From the NCBI RefSeq assembly GCF_003063265.1, contig NZ_NERU01000010.1, positions 62,001 through 126,000 of the forward strand: 64,000 bases of DNA, read 5' to 3'. Below the pieces are notes generated by a model. That model searched no databases. It had not been told where the DNA came from and was given only the letters and a program-made list of their open reading frames with translations. Every line of letters starts with the position of its first letter. Positions within the stretch are counted from its first letter, which is position 1. This DNA is from Limnohabitans sp. WS1 (lineage in GTDB: Bacteria; Pseudomonadota; Gammaproteobacteria; Burkholderiales; Burkholderiaceae_C). Made by a program: the position numbers and the translations under genes. Positions 53,780 to 62,667 of the stretch are shown in pieces.

Positions 53780-54640
53780 ATGAATCCCATTGCGACGACC
53801 ACCTACATCCTGACCCTCTCCTGCCCTGACCGCACCGGCATCGTGCATGCCGTGTCGGGTTTTTTGCTGGAGCGCGGGGGCAACATCGAAGAAGCGGCCC
53901 AGTACAACGACCACGACACGGGTCTGTTTTTCATGCGCGTCCAGTTTGCCTGTGACCAGATCGACGGCGACACCCTGAACGCCCAGTGGGCCGCATTTGC
54001 CCAGACCTTTGACATGAAGTGGGACCTGCACGCCACAGCCCAGCCCATGCGCACGGTGATCATGGTCAGCAAGGAAGGCCATTGCCTGAACGACCTGCTG
54101 TTTCGCTGGAAAAGTGGCCTGTTGCCACTGGACATCCGCGCCATCGTGAGCAACCACCGCGAGTTCTACCAACTGGCGGCCAGCTACAACGTGCCCTTTC
54201 ACCACATCCCGGTGACCGCCGCCACCAAACAACAGGCTGAAGCCAAGCAATTCGAAATCATCCAGGCCGAAGGTGCCGAGCTGGTGGTATTGGCCCGTTA
54301 CATGCAAATTTTGAGCGACGACCTGTGCCGCAAGCTGGCCGGTCGCGCCATCAACATCCACCACAGCTTTTTGCCCAGCTTCAAGGGGGCCAAGCCTTAT
54401 TACCAAGCGCACGACCGGGGCGTGAAACTGATCGGTGCCACCGCCCACTATGTGACAGCCGACTTGGACGAAGGCCCGATCATCGAGCAAGACGTGGCCC
54501 GCGTGGACCACAGCAAGACCGTCGAAGACCTGACCGCACAGGGCCGCGACACCGAAAGCCAGGTGCTGGCCCGCGCCGTGAAATGGCACAGCGAGCACCG
54601 CGTGCTGATCAACGGCCACAAAACCGTGATCTTCAAATAA
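53780..54640 (+). CDS. purU: formyltetrahydrofolate deformylase
   Basis: A 286-residue enzyme: N-terminal ACT domain (YILTLSCPDRTGIVHAVSGFL) and a formyltransferase fold with NDLLFRWKSGLL, VVLARYMQILSDDLCRKL, NIHHSFLPSFKGAKPY and ATAHYVTADLDEGPIIEQD. It hydrolyses 10-formyl-THF to formate and THF, balancing the one-carbon pool. The length is standard. Confidence 0.96.
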   Translation: MNPIATTTYILTLSCPDRTGIVHAVSGFLLERGGNIEEAAQYNDHDTGLFFMRVQFACDQIDGDTLNAQWAAFAQTFDMKWDLHATAQPMRTVIMVSKEGHCLNDLLFRWKSGLLPLDIRAIVSNHREFYQLAASYNVPFHHIPVTAATKQQAEAKQFEIIQAEGAELVVLARYMQILSDDLCRKLAGRAINIHHSFLPSFKGAKPYYQAHDRGVKLIGATAHYVTADLDEGPIIEQDVARVDHSKTVEDLTAQGRDTESQVLARAVKWHSEHRVLINGHKTVIFK

Positions 54641-54655
54641 AAAAGGCCTGCTGTC

Positions 54656-55531
54656 ATGTCTGCCAACTCACGCATCCCGCCCATTCAGTGCCTTTTGACT
54701 TTTGAAGCCCTGGCGCGATTGCGCAGCGTGACGCAGGCCGCTGAAGAGCTGTGCGTCACGCCCAGCGCGGTGAGCCACCGGGTCAAACAGCTCGAACAAA
54801 TCATTGGCACCAAGCTGTTTGGCCGGGCCGATTTTTCGCTCACCACCGAAGGCAATGAATACCTGGCCCATGTGCGTGAAGGTCTGGTGTCGCTGCAGCG
54901 CTTTCCCAGCGCCAGCAACACGCCCGGCCGCCGCAAGCTGCGCCTGGCGGTCACGCCCACTTTTGCCCGCTCGGTGCTCATGCCCAGGCTCAAACATTTT
55001 CTGGACGCTTACCCCGAAATCGACATCACCCTGCAAGTCAGCATTCCCCTGCTGGACGTGGTGGCCGAAGACGCCGATTTGACGGTGCGTTTTGGCACCG
55101 GACGCTATTCGGACGTGGAGCACATTTGCCTGGCCAAAGACGATGTGACGCCCTTGGCCTCGCCCGCCTGGCTGCGCGAAAACGGCCCCTTTGCCAGCGT
55201 GGAAGATCTGCAGCGCGTGCCCTTGTTGCGCAGCCCGCTGGAGCCCTGGCGCACCTGGTTCGCAGCGCACGACCTGGACTGGCCTGAGCCCATCGACGGC
55301 TCGTCCTTCAATGACATCGGCCTGATGTGCGACGCCGCAGCCCAAGGCCTGGGCGTGGGCCTGATCCGCACCAAGCTGGGCGCGCCTTGGGTGGAAAGCG
55401 GCCAACTGGTGCGCCTGTTCGAGCGCAGCGTGCCCAGCCCGCACGCCCACTACCTGTGCTGGCGCACCGGCACCATGGAGCGCTGGGAATGCGCGACTTT
55501 TGCCGACTGGTTGAAAAAAGCACTGGCCTGA
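54656..55531 (+). CDS. LysR-family transcriptional regulator, GcvA-like
   Basis: A 291-residue LysR protein: N-terminal winged helix (CLLTFEALARLRSVTQAAEELCVTPSAVSHRVKQLEQIIG in the usual order) and an effector domain with LRLAVTPTFARSVLMPRL, DADLTVRFGTGRYSD and GVGLIRTKLGAPWVESGQLVRLF. The GcvA-like group regulates amino-acid or one-carbon genes. It follows purU by 15 bases on the same strand. Confidence 0.92.
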   Translation: MSANSRIPPIQCLLTFEALARLRSVTQAAEELCVTPSAVSHRVKQLEQIIGTKLFGRADFSLTTEGNEYLAHVREGLVSLQRFPSASNTPGRRKLRLAVTPTFARSVLMPRLKHFLDAYPEIDITLQVSIPLLDVVAEDADLTVRFGTGRYSDVEHICLAKDDVTPLASPAWLRENGPFASVEDLQRVPLLRSPLEPWRTWFAAHDLDWPEPIDGSSFNDIGLMCDAAAQGLGVGLIRTKLGAPWVESGQLVRLFERSVPSPHAHYLCWRTGTMERWECATFADWLKKALA

Positions 55532-55745
55532 AGGGCATTTCTCTTGAGAAACGGCACCCTCGCCGCGATCAGGCTTTCGCTGTGCACTGGCATTCACCCC
55601 GAGGGCGGGGCTCTCACATTTGAGCCTCGGCGATGACACGACCCATGCCGCATGCGAGCAAATTCACAAGTCCCTCAAAGATTCTTCAGCCCCACGCACC
55701 GGGCTTGCGCTTACAGTTGAAGCTTCACCACAGGTCTTGACTGCC

Positions 55746-57254
55746 ATGAGCGCCCACACCCCTGACGAAACACAGCAACTGACCGCCACCGAACGTGCCG
55801 AGCGCCAACGCGCTGTGGTGCAGGCCCTGGGCCGGGTGCTGCCGGCCGACGCCATCCTTTACACCCCCGAAGACACCACGCCCTACGAGTGCGACGGCCT
55901 GACCGCCTACCGCGAGCGGCCATTGGTGGTGGCGCTCCCCGAAACCGAAGCCCAAGTTCAGGCCGTGCTCAAAGCCTGCCACGCCCTGGCGGTTCCCGTG
56001 GTGGCACGCGGCGCGGGCACAGGCTTGTCAGGCGGTGCCATGCCGCACCGCATGGGCGTGACGCTGTCCATGGCCCGCTTCAACCAGATCAAAACCGTGG
56101 ACCCCGTGAGCCGCACCGCCGTGGTGCAGTGCGGCGTGCGCAACCTGGCCATCAGCGAAGCGGCTGCGCCCTATGGCCTGTACTACGCGCCCGACCCGTC
56201 CAGCCAGATCGCCTGCACCATTGGCGGCAACGTGGCCGAAAACTCAGGCGGTGTGCACTGCCTCAAATACGGCCTGACGGTGCATAACGTGCTCAAAGTG
56301 CGCGGCTTCACCATCGAGGGTGACCCGATTGAATTTGGCAGCGACGCGCTGGACACCTCCGGCTACGACCTGTTGGCCGTGCTGGTGGGCAGCGAAGGCA
56401 TGCTGGCCGTGACCACCGAAGTCACCGTCAAGCTGGTGCCCAAGCCCCAACTGGCCCGCTGCATCATGGCCAGCTTTGACGACGTACGCAAAGCGGGCGA
56501 CGCGGTGGCTGCCGTCATCGCTGCGGGCATCATTCCGGCCGGTTTGGAGATGATGGACGGCCCCATGACCATCGCCGTCGAAGACTTTGTCCACGCAGGC
56601 TACGACCTGAGCGCGGCGGCGATTTTGCTGTGTGAGAGCGACGGCACGCCCGAAGAAGTCGAAGAGGAAATCGGCCGCATGAGCGACGTGCTGCGGGGCT
56701 GCGGCGCGACCGCCATCACCGTGAGCCGCGACGAAGCCCAGCGTATGAAGTTCTGGAGTGGCCGCAAGAATGCCTTCCCGGCGTCGGGCCGCATCAGCCC
56801 TGATTACATGTGCATGGACTCGACCATCCCGCGCAAGCGCCTGGCCGACATTCTGCAAGCCATCTCCGAGATGGAAACCAAATACGCGCTGCGCTGCCTG
56901 AACGTGTTCCACGCGGGTGACGGCAACCTGCACCCGCTGATCCTGTTCGACGCGAACGACGCCGACCAGCTGCGCCGCTGCGAACTGTTTGGTGCCGAGA
57001 TCCTCGAAACCAGCGTGGCCATGGGCGGCACCGTCACGGGCGAGCACGGCGTGGGCATCGAAAAAGTGAACAGCATGTGCGTGCAGTTTTCAGCCGAAGA
57101 AAACGAGCAGATGTTCGCGGTCAAACGCGCCTTTGACCCGCAGGGCTTGCTCAACCCCGGCAAAGTGATTCCGACGCTGAACCGCTGCGCCGAATACGGC
57201 AAGATGCTGGTGCGGGCGGGGGCCATCAAGCACCCGGATTTGCCGAGGTTTTGA
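55746..57254 (+). CDS. glcD: FAD-linked oxidase, glycolate oxidase subunit GlcD type
   Basis: A 502-residue protein: PCMH FAD-binding domain with VVARGAGTGLSGGAMPHRMGV in the usual position, GLYYAPDPSSQIACTIGGNVAENSGG and GSEGMLAVTTEVTVKLV; C-terminal domain with GRKNAFPASGRISPDYMCMD, CLNVFHAGDGNLHPLI and GTVTGEHGVGIEK. It would oxidise glycolate or D-lactate. No glcE or glcF is seen before the REP array, so the other subunits would be elsewhere if it is true GlcD. Start chosen at ATG 55746. Confidence 0.9.
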   Translation: MSAHTPDETQQLTATERAERQRAVVQALGRVLPADAILYTPEDTTPYECDGLTAYRERPLVVALPETEAQVQAVLKACHALAVPVVARGAGTGLSGGAMPHRMGVTLSMARFNQIKTVDPVSRTAVVQCGVRNLAISEAAAPYGLYYAPDPSSQIACTIGGNVAENSGGVHCLKYGLTVHNVLKVRGFTIEGDPIEFGSDALDTSGYDLLAVLVGSEGMLAVTTEVTVKLVPKPQLARCIMASFDDVRKAGDAVAAVIAAGIIPAGLEMMDGPMTIAVEDFVHAGYDLSAAAILLCESDGTPEEVEEEIGRMSDVLRGCGATAITVSRDEAQRMKFWSGRKNAFPASGRISPDYMCMDSTIPRKRLADILQAISEMETKYALRCLNVFHAGDGNLHPLILFDANDADQLRRCELFGAEILETSVAMGGTVTGEHGVGIEKVNSMCVQFSAEENEQMFAVKRAFDPQGLLNPGKVIPTLNRCAEYGKMLVRAGAIKHPDLPRF

Positions 57255-57268
57255 ACTGTTGGTTTTTT

Positions 57269-57580
57269 GTAGGTCGGCGGCTTTGGCCCCGACGTGCGGC
57301 CTTGGCAAATCTGGCATCGCCGACGCCACCAAGACGTCGTCGGAGCTGAAGCTCCGACCTACGTGAAACCCGTGGATTTGTAGTCTTCTGTAGGTCGGCG
57401 GCTTTAGCCCCGACGTGCGACCTTGGCAAATCTGGCATCGGCAACGCCACCGAAGGCGTCGTCGGAGCTGAAGCTCCGACCTACGGAAAACCGTGGCTTG
57501 GTAGTCTTCTGTAGGTCGGCGGCTTTAGCCCCGACATGATGAACCACTCGCACTTGTCGAGGCTGAAGCCGCCGACCTAC
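57269..57580. repeat. REP-like array, GTAGGTCGG family (121-bp period), beside the RAYT gene
   Basis: Forward units start at 57269, 57390 and 57511. Inverted partners (GTCGGAGCTGAAGCTCCGAC followed by CTAC) end at about 57362, 57484 and 57580. The array fills the convergent gap between glcD and the transposase gene and ends eight bases from the RAYT stop codon. Confidence 0.9.
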
Positions 57581-57587
57581 AAACGCT

Positions 57588-58088
57588 TCACTCTCTGACG
57601 CCAGGCAACACGCTGGGGGCCGTGCCCCAATCAGCAGGGTAAATGCCGTTCTTCACATACCGGTGAAAAGTGCTGTGCGGCCAATCACCGACCTGCGGCA
57701 CAAGCCCATGCTTGACCGGGTTGAAATGGATGTAATGCGTGTGCTGCTCCACATCCCGCTCGTCACGCAAGGTGTGTTCCCAAAAGCGGTATTGCCATAA
57801 AGCCTGAACGCCATTGCGCCCGCGCAAGCGATGCACAACGCCTTGCTTGATCAGCATCCAGCGGGTCGAAAAATCAGCGTCATCAGCAGGCAAGCGCCAG
57901 ATGCAATGCAGGTGATCTGGCATCACCACCATCGCCAGGGTCTCAAAGGGCCGGTGCTCGCGCACTTTCCTCATCACATCACCCAAGGCGGTCACCGCAC
58001 ACGCCTCTCGCAGCCACGGTGCACGCTGATGGGTCACGACGGTGAAAAAGTAAGTGCCACCTGGAATGTTCGATCGACGGTATTGCAT
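57588..58088 (-). CDS. REP-associated tyrosine transposase (RAYT, Y1_Tnp family)
   Basis: A 166-residue HUH nuclease: N-terminal YRRSNIPGGTYFFTVVTHQR, the HUH pair His59/His61 in MPDHLHCIWRLP, and the single catalytic Tyr119 in HYIHFNPVKHG. All catalytic residues are intact. RAYTs are domesticated IS200-like transposases that cut REP palindromes headed by GTAG and are thought to spread them. REP units of this kind flank it on both sides (57269-57580 and 58165-58234) and recur through the window. Confidence 0.93.
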   Translation of the reverse strand: MQYRRSNIPGGTYFFTVVTHQRAPWLREACAVTALGDVMRKVREHRPFETLAMVVMPDHLHCIWRLPADDADFSTRWMLIKQGVVHRLRGRNGVQALWQYRFWEHTLRDERDVEQHTHYIHFNPVKHGLVPQVGDWPHSTFHRYVKNGIYPADWGTAPSVLPGVRE

Positions 58089-58164
58089 GGCGGGCTCTCC
58101 CTTTTTGAATGGATTGAGCCACTCTTTTTATGAGTTATCAAGCATTCATTTTGACAAGGCATTT

Positions 58165-58234
58165 GTAGGTCGGTGGCTTCAGCCCCGACAAGTGCATGCG
58201 CTCCACCATGTCGGGGCTGAAGCCACCGACCTAC
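58165..58234. repeat. REP-like inverted pair upstream of the RAYT gene
   Basis: GTAGGTCGGTGGCTTCAGCC... (58165-58189) and its inverse ending in CCGACCTAC (58210-58234) face each other across 20 bases, completing a REP-RAYT-REP arrangement. Confidence 0.9.
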
Positions 58235-58250
58235 AAAAATTCATCAATCC

Positions 58251-58278
58251 CAACTTGGTTGCGCGCGCAACCAAGTTG
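58251..58278. promoter_or_regulatory. 28-bp perfect palindrome, MarR operator
   Basis: Positions 58251-58264 and 58265-58278 are exact reverse complements (CAACTTGGTTGCGC and GCGCAACCAAGTTG). TTAATATAT just downstream (58281-58289) supplies a -10 box, so binding would block transcription of the marR gene at 58313 and the operon behind it. Confidence 0.8.
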
Positions 58279-58312
58279 CCTTAATATATGCCGTCTACAA
58301 CACGCTCATTTC

Positions 58313-58777
58313 ATGAACACGCCACTCGACCGCACGCTGACCTACCGCCTGCACCAACTGCACAAGCTGACCGACATGGGCAGCCAGTCGGTCTATCCAG
58401 AGCGCACGGGCCTGTCGATGAGCGACGGGCGGTGCCTGACGACGATTGGGACTTTTGAACCTTTGTCGGTCAAAGAACTGGCCGACAAAGGCAACCTGAA
58501 CAAGGGCCAAGCCAGCCGCGCAGCACAAGCGCTGGTTGATCAAGGGCTGGTGCTCAAAGCCGACCACCCGGGTGATGGCCGGGGCGTGGTGTTGACGCTG
58601 ACGCCTGCCGGGCGCGAGGTGTTTGAGCGCGCCATGGCCATGGTGCACCAACGCAACCAGGACATTTTTGGCTGCCTGACCGACAAAGAACAAGCCACAT
58701 TGAGCAGCCTGTTTGACCGGCTGATTGCCCATGCCCGCCCGGGTGTTGTGACAGATGCCCCGCAAGGTGTTCAGTGA
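58313..58777 (+). CDS. MarR-family transcriptional regulator of the aromatic operon
   Basis: A 154-residue MarR protein: helix-turn-helix with SVKELADKGNLNKGQASRAAQALVDQGLV cut by turns, and the wing DHPGDGRGVVLTLTPAGREVFE. It probably represses itself and the downstream flavin monooxygenase operon through the palindrome at 58251. The stop overlaps a GTG start of the next gene (GTGA). Confidence 0.92.
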   Translation: MNTPLDRTLTYRLHQLHKLTDMGSQSVYPERTGLSMSDGRCLTTIGTFEPLSVKELADKGNLNKGQASRAAQALVDQGLVLKADHPGDGRGVVLTLTPAGREVFERAMAMVHQRNQDIFGCLTDKEQATLSSLFDRLIAHARPGVVTDAPQGVQ

Positions 58778-60507
58778 TTCATCCAGCACCGCTGATCCTC
58801 AAACCCCAACACCAGACCATGCACACCCCCAACACCGAAGCCCGTCCTTCGCTCTATTACACCTACGAGGTTTTCAAGCCCTGGCTGCCCTCGACACACC
58901 CCGCACAAGACCGCCAAAAGGTCGTGATCGTCGGCGCAGGCCCCGCCGGCATGGTCACTGCGCTGGAGCTGGCCCGTCACGGCGTGCCCAGCGTGGTGCT
59001 GTCAGCCGAGTTGCAGTTCTCGCAGGGCAGCCGGGCGATTTGTTTCACCCGCCGCTCGATGGAAATCCTGCAGCAAGTCGGCGTGGCTGACCGCATGACC
59101 GCAGGCGGTTTGCCTTGGCGTTTTGGCAACTCTTATTACCGGGGCCAGCGCGTGTTCCGCATGGAAGCGCCGCACGACCCCGATGACCGGTTTTTCCCGA
59201 TCATCAACGTGCAGCAGCAGTTCATGGAGGAGTACCTGCACGACGCTTGCAAAGCCAACCCCCTGATCGACTTCCGCTGGGGCAACAAGCTGGAAAAAAT
59301 TGACCAGAAGGACGGCTATGCCGTGCTCGAAGTGGACACACCCGAAGGCCCTTATGCCTTGGAGAGCGACTGGGTGGTGGCCGCCGATGGTGGCCGCTCA
59401 AGCATCCGCAGCGCCATGAACCTGCAAATGGAAGGCGCTTCTTACGAAGGCTTTTTCGTGATCGCCGATATCAAGATCGATCTGCCCTTTCCCACCGAGC
59501 GACTGGCTTATTTCGACCCCGACTGGAACCCCGGCAACACCATCTTGATGCACCGCGAACCGAACGGCATCTGGCGTGTGGACTACCAACTGCCCCCGGG
59601 CGAAACGCCCGAAGAAGCGCTGCGCCCCGAGTCGCTCAAGACCCGCATCGACGCACAGCTGGCCATGATCGGCCACGCGGGCCTGAAGTGGGAAATGGAC
59701 TGGTCTTCGGTCTACTCGGCCCGCACACTCACCTTGCCCGACTTTGTGCACGGCAGCGTGGTCTTCACCGGTGACGCAGCGCACCTGCTGCCGATTTTTG
59801 GGGTGCGCGGGGCGAACACGGCCTTCCAGGACGCCCAGTCGCTGGGCTGGCATCTGGCTTTTGTGGTCAAGGGCTTGGCGGGTAAAAACCTGCTGGCCAA
59901 CCACAGCACCGAGCGCGTGGGCGCGGCGCGCGAGATCATCACCGAAGCGGGCAAAAGCACCCGCTTCATGGCGCCACCCAGCCCGGGCTTTCGGTTGCTG
60001 CGCGATGCGGTGCTGTCGCTCTCGCTCACACAGGACTTTGTGCGACCGCTGTACCACTGGCGCACCTCGCGGCCACATGAATACACGCATTCGGTGCTCA
60101 ACTGCATGGGCGACGACAACGGCTTGTTCAAGAGCGGCCCAGCGCACGGCGCACCGCCACAAAACGTGCGCCTGGGCGCGAACGACTTTTTGCTCGACCA
60201 CCTGGGCGGCGGCTTTGACCTGCTGTACTTCACCGACAGCACCTTGCCCGAGGCGCTGCAACAAGTGATCAGCGCCGCGCAAATCACAGGCATGCCATTG
60301 AACGTGACCGCCATCGGTGCGACCCAGCCCGTAGCGGGTGCAGACCAGTACTTGCCCGACGCCGATGGCCACCTGCGACAGCGTTATGGCATCCCGGCCA
60401 ATGGCGGTGCCTATTTGCTGCGTCCCGACCAACACGTTTGTGCGCGCTGGATCACACTGGACGCCACACGGCTGCAAGCCGCTCTGATCAACGCCTTGCC
60501 GCAATAA
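58774..60507 (+). CDS. FAD-dependent aromatic hydroxylase (group A flavin monooxygenase)
   Basis: A 562-577-residue flavoprotein: GAGPAGM Rossmann motif, an internal DG motif (VVAADGGRSSIRSAMN), and GD motif (VFTGDAAHLLPIFGVRGANTAFQDA), with a thioredoxin-like C-terminal domain. It resembles MhpA-type hydroxylases acting on hydroxylated phenyl acids with NAD(P)H and oxygen. The very small gene after it recalls the two-component 3-hydroxyphenylacetate 6-hydroxylase MhaAB of Pseudomonas putida U, which would feed homogentisate to the fumarylacetoacetase below; that link is inference. Starts: GTG 58774 overlapping the marR stop, or ATG 58819. Confidence 0.87.
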   Translation: MIHPAPLILKPQHQTMHTPNTEARPSLYYTYEVFKPWLPSTHPAQDRQKVVIVGAGPAGMVTALELARHGVPSVVLSAELQFSQGSRAICFTRRSMEILQQVGVADRMTAGGLPWRFGNSYYRGQRVFRMEAPHDPDDRFFPIINVQQQFMEEYLHDACKANPLIDFRWGNKLEKIDQKDGYAVLEVDTPEGPYALESDWVVAADGGRSSIRSAMNLQMEGASYEGFFVIADIKIDLPFPTERLAYFDPDWNPGNTILMHREPNGIWRVDYQLPPGETPEEALRPESLKTRIDAQLAMIGHAGLKWEMDWSSVYSARTLTLPDFVHGSVVFTGDAAHLLPIFGVRGANTAFQDAQSLGWHLAFVVKGLAGKNLLANHSTERVGAAREIITEAGKSTRFMAPPSPGFRLLRDAVLSLSLTQDFVRPLYHWRTSRPHEYTHSVLNCMGDDNGLFKSGPAHGAPPQNVRLGANDFLLDHLGGGFDLLYFTDSTLPEALQQVISAAQITGMPLNVTAIGATQPVAGADQYLPDADGHLRQRYGIPANGGAYLLRPDQHVCARWITLDATRLQAALINALPQ

Positions 60508-60512
60508 GGAAA

Positions 60513-60704
60513 ATGATGACCCACAATCAACTCACCATCGGCGGCCTCGAAACCGTCTACGACGCCCTGGCCACAGCCATTGACCAAGCCGGCGCTGACA
60601 AGGCACAGCTGTTCCTCGTCAAGCTCGCCTTGCTCAACGCCAACGCCCTGGCCGACGAAACCCTGTTCCAGCAGCAGATCACCGCTGCCTTGCAAGACCT
60701 CTGA
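60513..60704 (+). CDS. DUF2783 small protein, possible hydroxylase coupling component
   Basis: A 63-residue helical protein: LTIGGLETVYDALATAIDQ, GADKAQLFLVKLALLNANAL and ETLFQQQITAALQDL. This is the DUF2783 family, regularly found directly behind FAD aromatic hydroxylases. A coupling-protein role like MhaB is possible. AAGGA precedes tandem ATGs at 60513 and 60516. Confidence 0.8.
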   Translation: MMTHNQLTIGGLETVYDALATAIDQAGADKAQLFLVKLALLNANALADETLFQQQITAALQDL

Positions 60705-60729
60705 TCACACGACCACCCAGGAGACTCCC

Positions 60730-61266
60730 ATGCTCGTTCAATCCGTTCACCACGTCGCTTACCGCTGCAAAGACGCCAAAGAAACCGTTCTTTGGTACCA
60801 AAAACATCTCGACATGAAATTCGTGCTGGCCATTGCCGAAAACGAAGTGCCCTCCACCAAAGCCCCCGACCCCTACATGCACATCTTTCTGGATGCAGGC
60901 CACGGCAATGTGTTGGCCTTCTTTGAGCTGCCCAGCCAGCCGCCGATGGACCGCGACCAAAACACCCCCGCCTGGGTGCAGCACCTGGCGCTGAAAGTGG
61001 ACTCGATGGAAACACTGCTGGCGGCCAAGGACAAGCTGGTGGCTGGGGGTGTCGAGGTGCTTGGCCCAGTGGACCACACCATCTTCAAGAGCATTTACTT
61101 CTTTGACCCCAGCGGCCACCGCCTCGAATTGGCGGCCGACTGCGGCACGCCCGAGATGATGCAAAAGCTCGACGAGGTGAAGTGGGACATGCTTGAAGAG
61201 TGGAGCCAAACCAAGCGCGCCCCCAAGCACGCCGCCTGGATGCACGACGGCAGCATGGCCGCCTGA
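60730..61266 (+). CDS. VOC (glyoxalase/dioxygenase) superfamily protein
   Basis: A 178-residue single-polypeptide VOC protein: SVHHVAYRCKDAKETVLWYQKHLDM at the start, FLDAGHGNVLAFFELP, VQHLALKVDSMETLLAAKDKL and IYFFDPSGHRLELAADC. The His and Glu of a metal centre are present (VHHVA, HRLEL). Its place between an aromatic hydroxylase and fumarylacetoacetase suggests a ring-cleavage or isomerase step. AGGAG precedes the ATG. Confidence 0.87.
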   Translation: MLVQSVHHVAYRCKDAKETVLWYQKHLDMKFVLAIAENEVPSTKAPDPYMHIFLDAGHGNVLAFFELPSQPPMDRDQNTPAWVQHLALKVDSMETLLAAKDKLVAGGVEVLGPVDHTIFKSIYFFDPSGHRLELAADCGTPEMMQKLDEVKWDMLEEWSQTKRAPKHAAWMHDGSMAA

Positions 61267-61332
61267 AGACTTTCACACGCCCGATTCCGATCACGCCTGC
61301 ACACACACGACTTGCGCAACTCAACAACTGCC

Positions 61333-62658
61333 ATGACCTTCCTGAACGAAACCCACGACCCCAAACACCAGAGCTGGGTGGCCTCGGCCAACGCCGCAGG
61401 TACCGACTTCCCCATCCAGAACCTGCCATTTGCGGTGTTCCGCCGCAAAGGTGCTGGTGAAGTCTTTCGGGGCGGCGTGGCCATTGGCGACCAGATCCTG
61501 GACCTGGCGGCCGTCTCCCAATCAGGCGTGCTGACAGGCGAAGCTGCTGCTGCCGCGCAAGCGGGCGCACAAGACAAGCTCAATGCGCTGATGGCGCTGG
61601 GCACATCGGCCTGGAGCGCCCTGCGCCTGGCCCTGTCACGCGCCCTGCGTGAAGGATCAGCGGACCAAGCCGCGCTGCAAAGCTGCCTCGTGCCCCAAGC
61701 CGAAGCCGAATATGACGTGCCTGCCCGCATTGGCGACTACACCGACTTCTACACCTCGGTCTACCACGCGACCAACATCGGCAAGCAGTTCCGCCCCGAC
61801 AACCCGCTGCTGCCCAACTACAAATGGGTGCCGATTGGCTACCACGGCCGCGCATCCAGCATTGGCGTGTCGGGCCAGCAATTCCGCCGCCCTGTGGGCC
61901 AGACCATGCCGCCCGGTGCCACCGAGCCGTCGTTCGGCCCTTGCAAGCGGCTGGACATCGAACTGGAGCTGGGCATCTTCATCGGCAGCGGCAATGCGCT
62001 GGGCGATGCAGTGCACATGAACGAAGCCGAAGACCATGTGTTTGGCATCTGCCTGCTCAACGACTGGTCGGCCCGTGACATCCAAGGCTGGGAATACCAG
62101 CCGCTCGGGCCTTTCCTTGCCAAAAACTTTGCCTCCACCGTGTCGCCCTGGGTCGTCACGCTCGAAGCGCTGGCCCCTTACCGCGTGGCCTTCACACGGC
62201 CCGAGGGTGATCCGCAGCCCATGGCTTATCTGGACTCCCCCGCCAACCGCAGCGGCGGCGCTTTCGACATTCAGCTGCAGGTGGGTCTGCAAACGCCCAA
62301 GATGCGTGCAGACGGCCAGCTTGAGGCCAACATCTGCCGCACCAGCTACCGCCACGCTTACTGGACAGTGGCACAAATGGTCACGCACCACACGGTGAAC
62401 GGCTGCAACCTGCAGCCGGGTGACCTGCTGGGCAGCGGCACGCTCTCTGGCCCCACACTCGACCAGGCGGGCGCTTTGATCGAGCTGACCACCGGCGGCA
62501 AGAACCCGATCGCCCTGCCCAATGGCGAGCAGCGCACCTGGCTGGAAGACGGCGACAGCGTGGTGCTGCGCGGCTGGTGCGAAAAAGCGGGTGCTGCGCG
62601 CATTGGCTTTGGCGAGTGTGCGGGCACGGTATTGCCTGCACGGGCGTTGAAGGGCTGA
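61333..62658 (+). CDS. fahA: fumarylacetoacetase
   Basis: A 441-residue full-length FAH: N-terminal SH3-like part (DFPIQNLPFAVFRRKG), then DYTDFYTSVYHATNIGKQFRP with the metal Asp, YHGRASSIGVSGQQFRRP, DIELELGIFIG and ICLLNDWSARDIQGWEYQPLGPF in the active site, and HHTVNGCNLQPGDLLGSGTLSG near the end. It splits fumarylacetoacetate into fumarate and acetoacetate, the last step of homogentisate breakdown. homogentisate dioxygenase is not in the window. Confidence 0.95.
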   Translation: MTFLNETHDPKHQSWVASANAAGTDFPIQNLPFAVFRRKGAGEVFRGGVAIGDQILDLAAVSQSGVLTGEAAAAAQAGAQDKLNALMALGTSAWSALRLALSRALREGSADQAALQSCLVPQAEAEYDVPARIGDYTDFYTSVYHATNIGKQFRPDNPLLPNYKWVPIGYHGRASSIGVSGQQFRRPVGQTMPPGATEPSFGPCKRLDIELELGIFIGSGNALGDAVHMNEAEDHVFGICLLNDWSARDIQGWEYQPLGPFLAKNFASTVSPWVVTLEALAPYRVAFTRPEGDPQPMAYLDSPANRSGGAFDIQLQVGLQTPKMRADGQLEANICRTSYRHAYWTVAQMVTHHTVNGCNLQPGDLLGSGTLSGPTLDQAGALIELTTGGKNPIALPNGEQRTWLEDGDSVVLRGWCEKAGAARIGFGECAGTVLPARALKG

Positions 62659-62667
62659 ACGGCAGCG

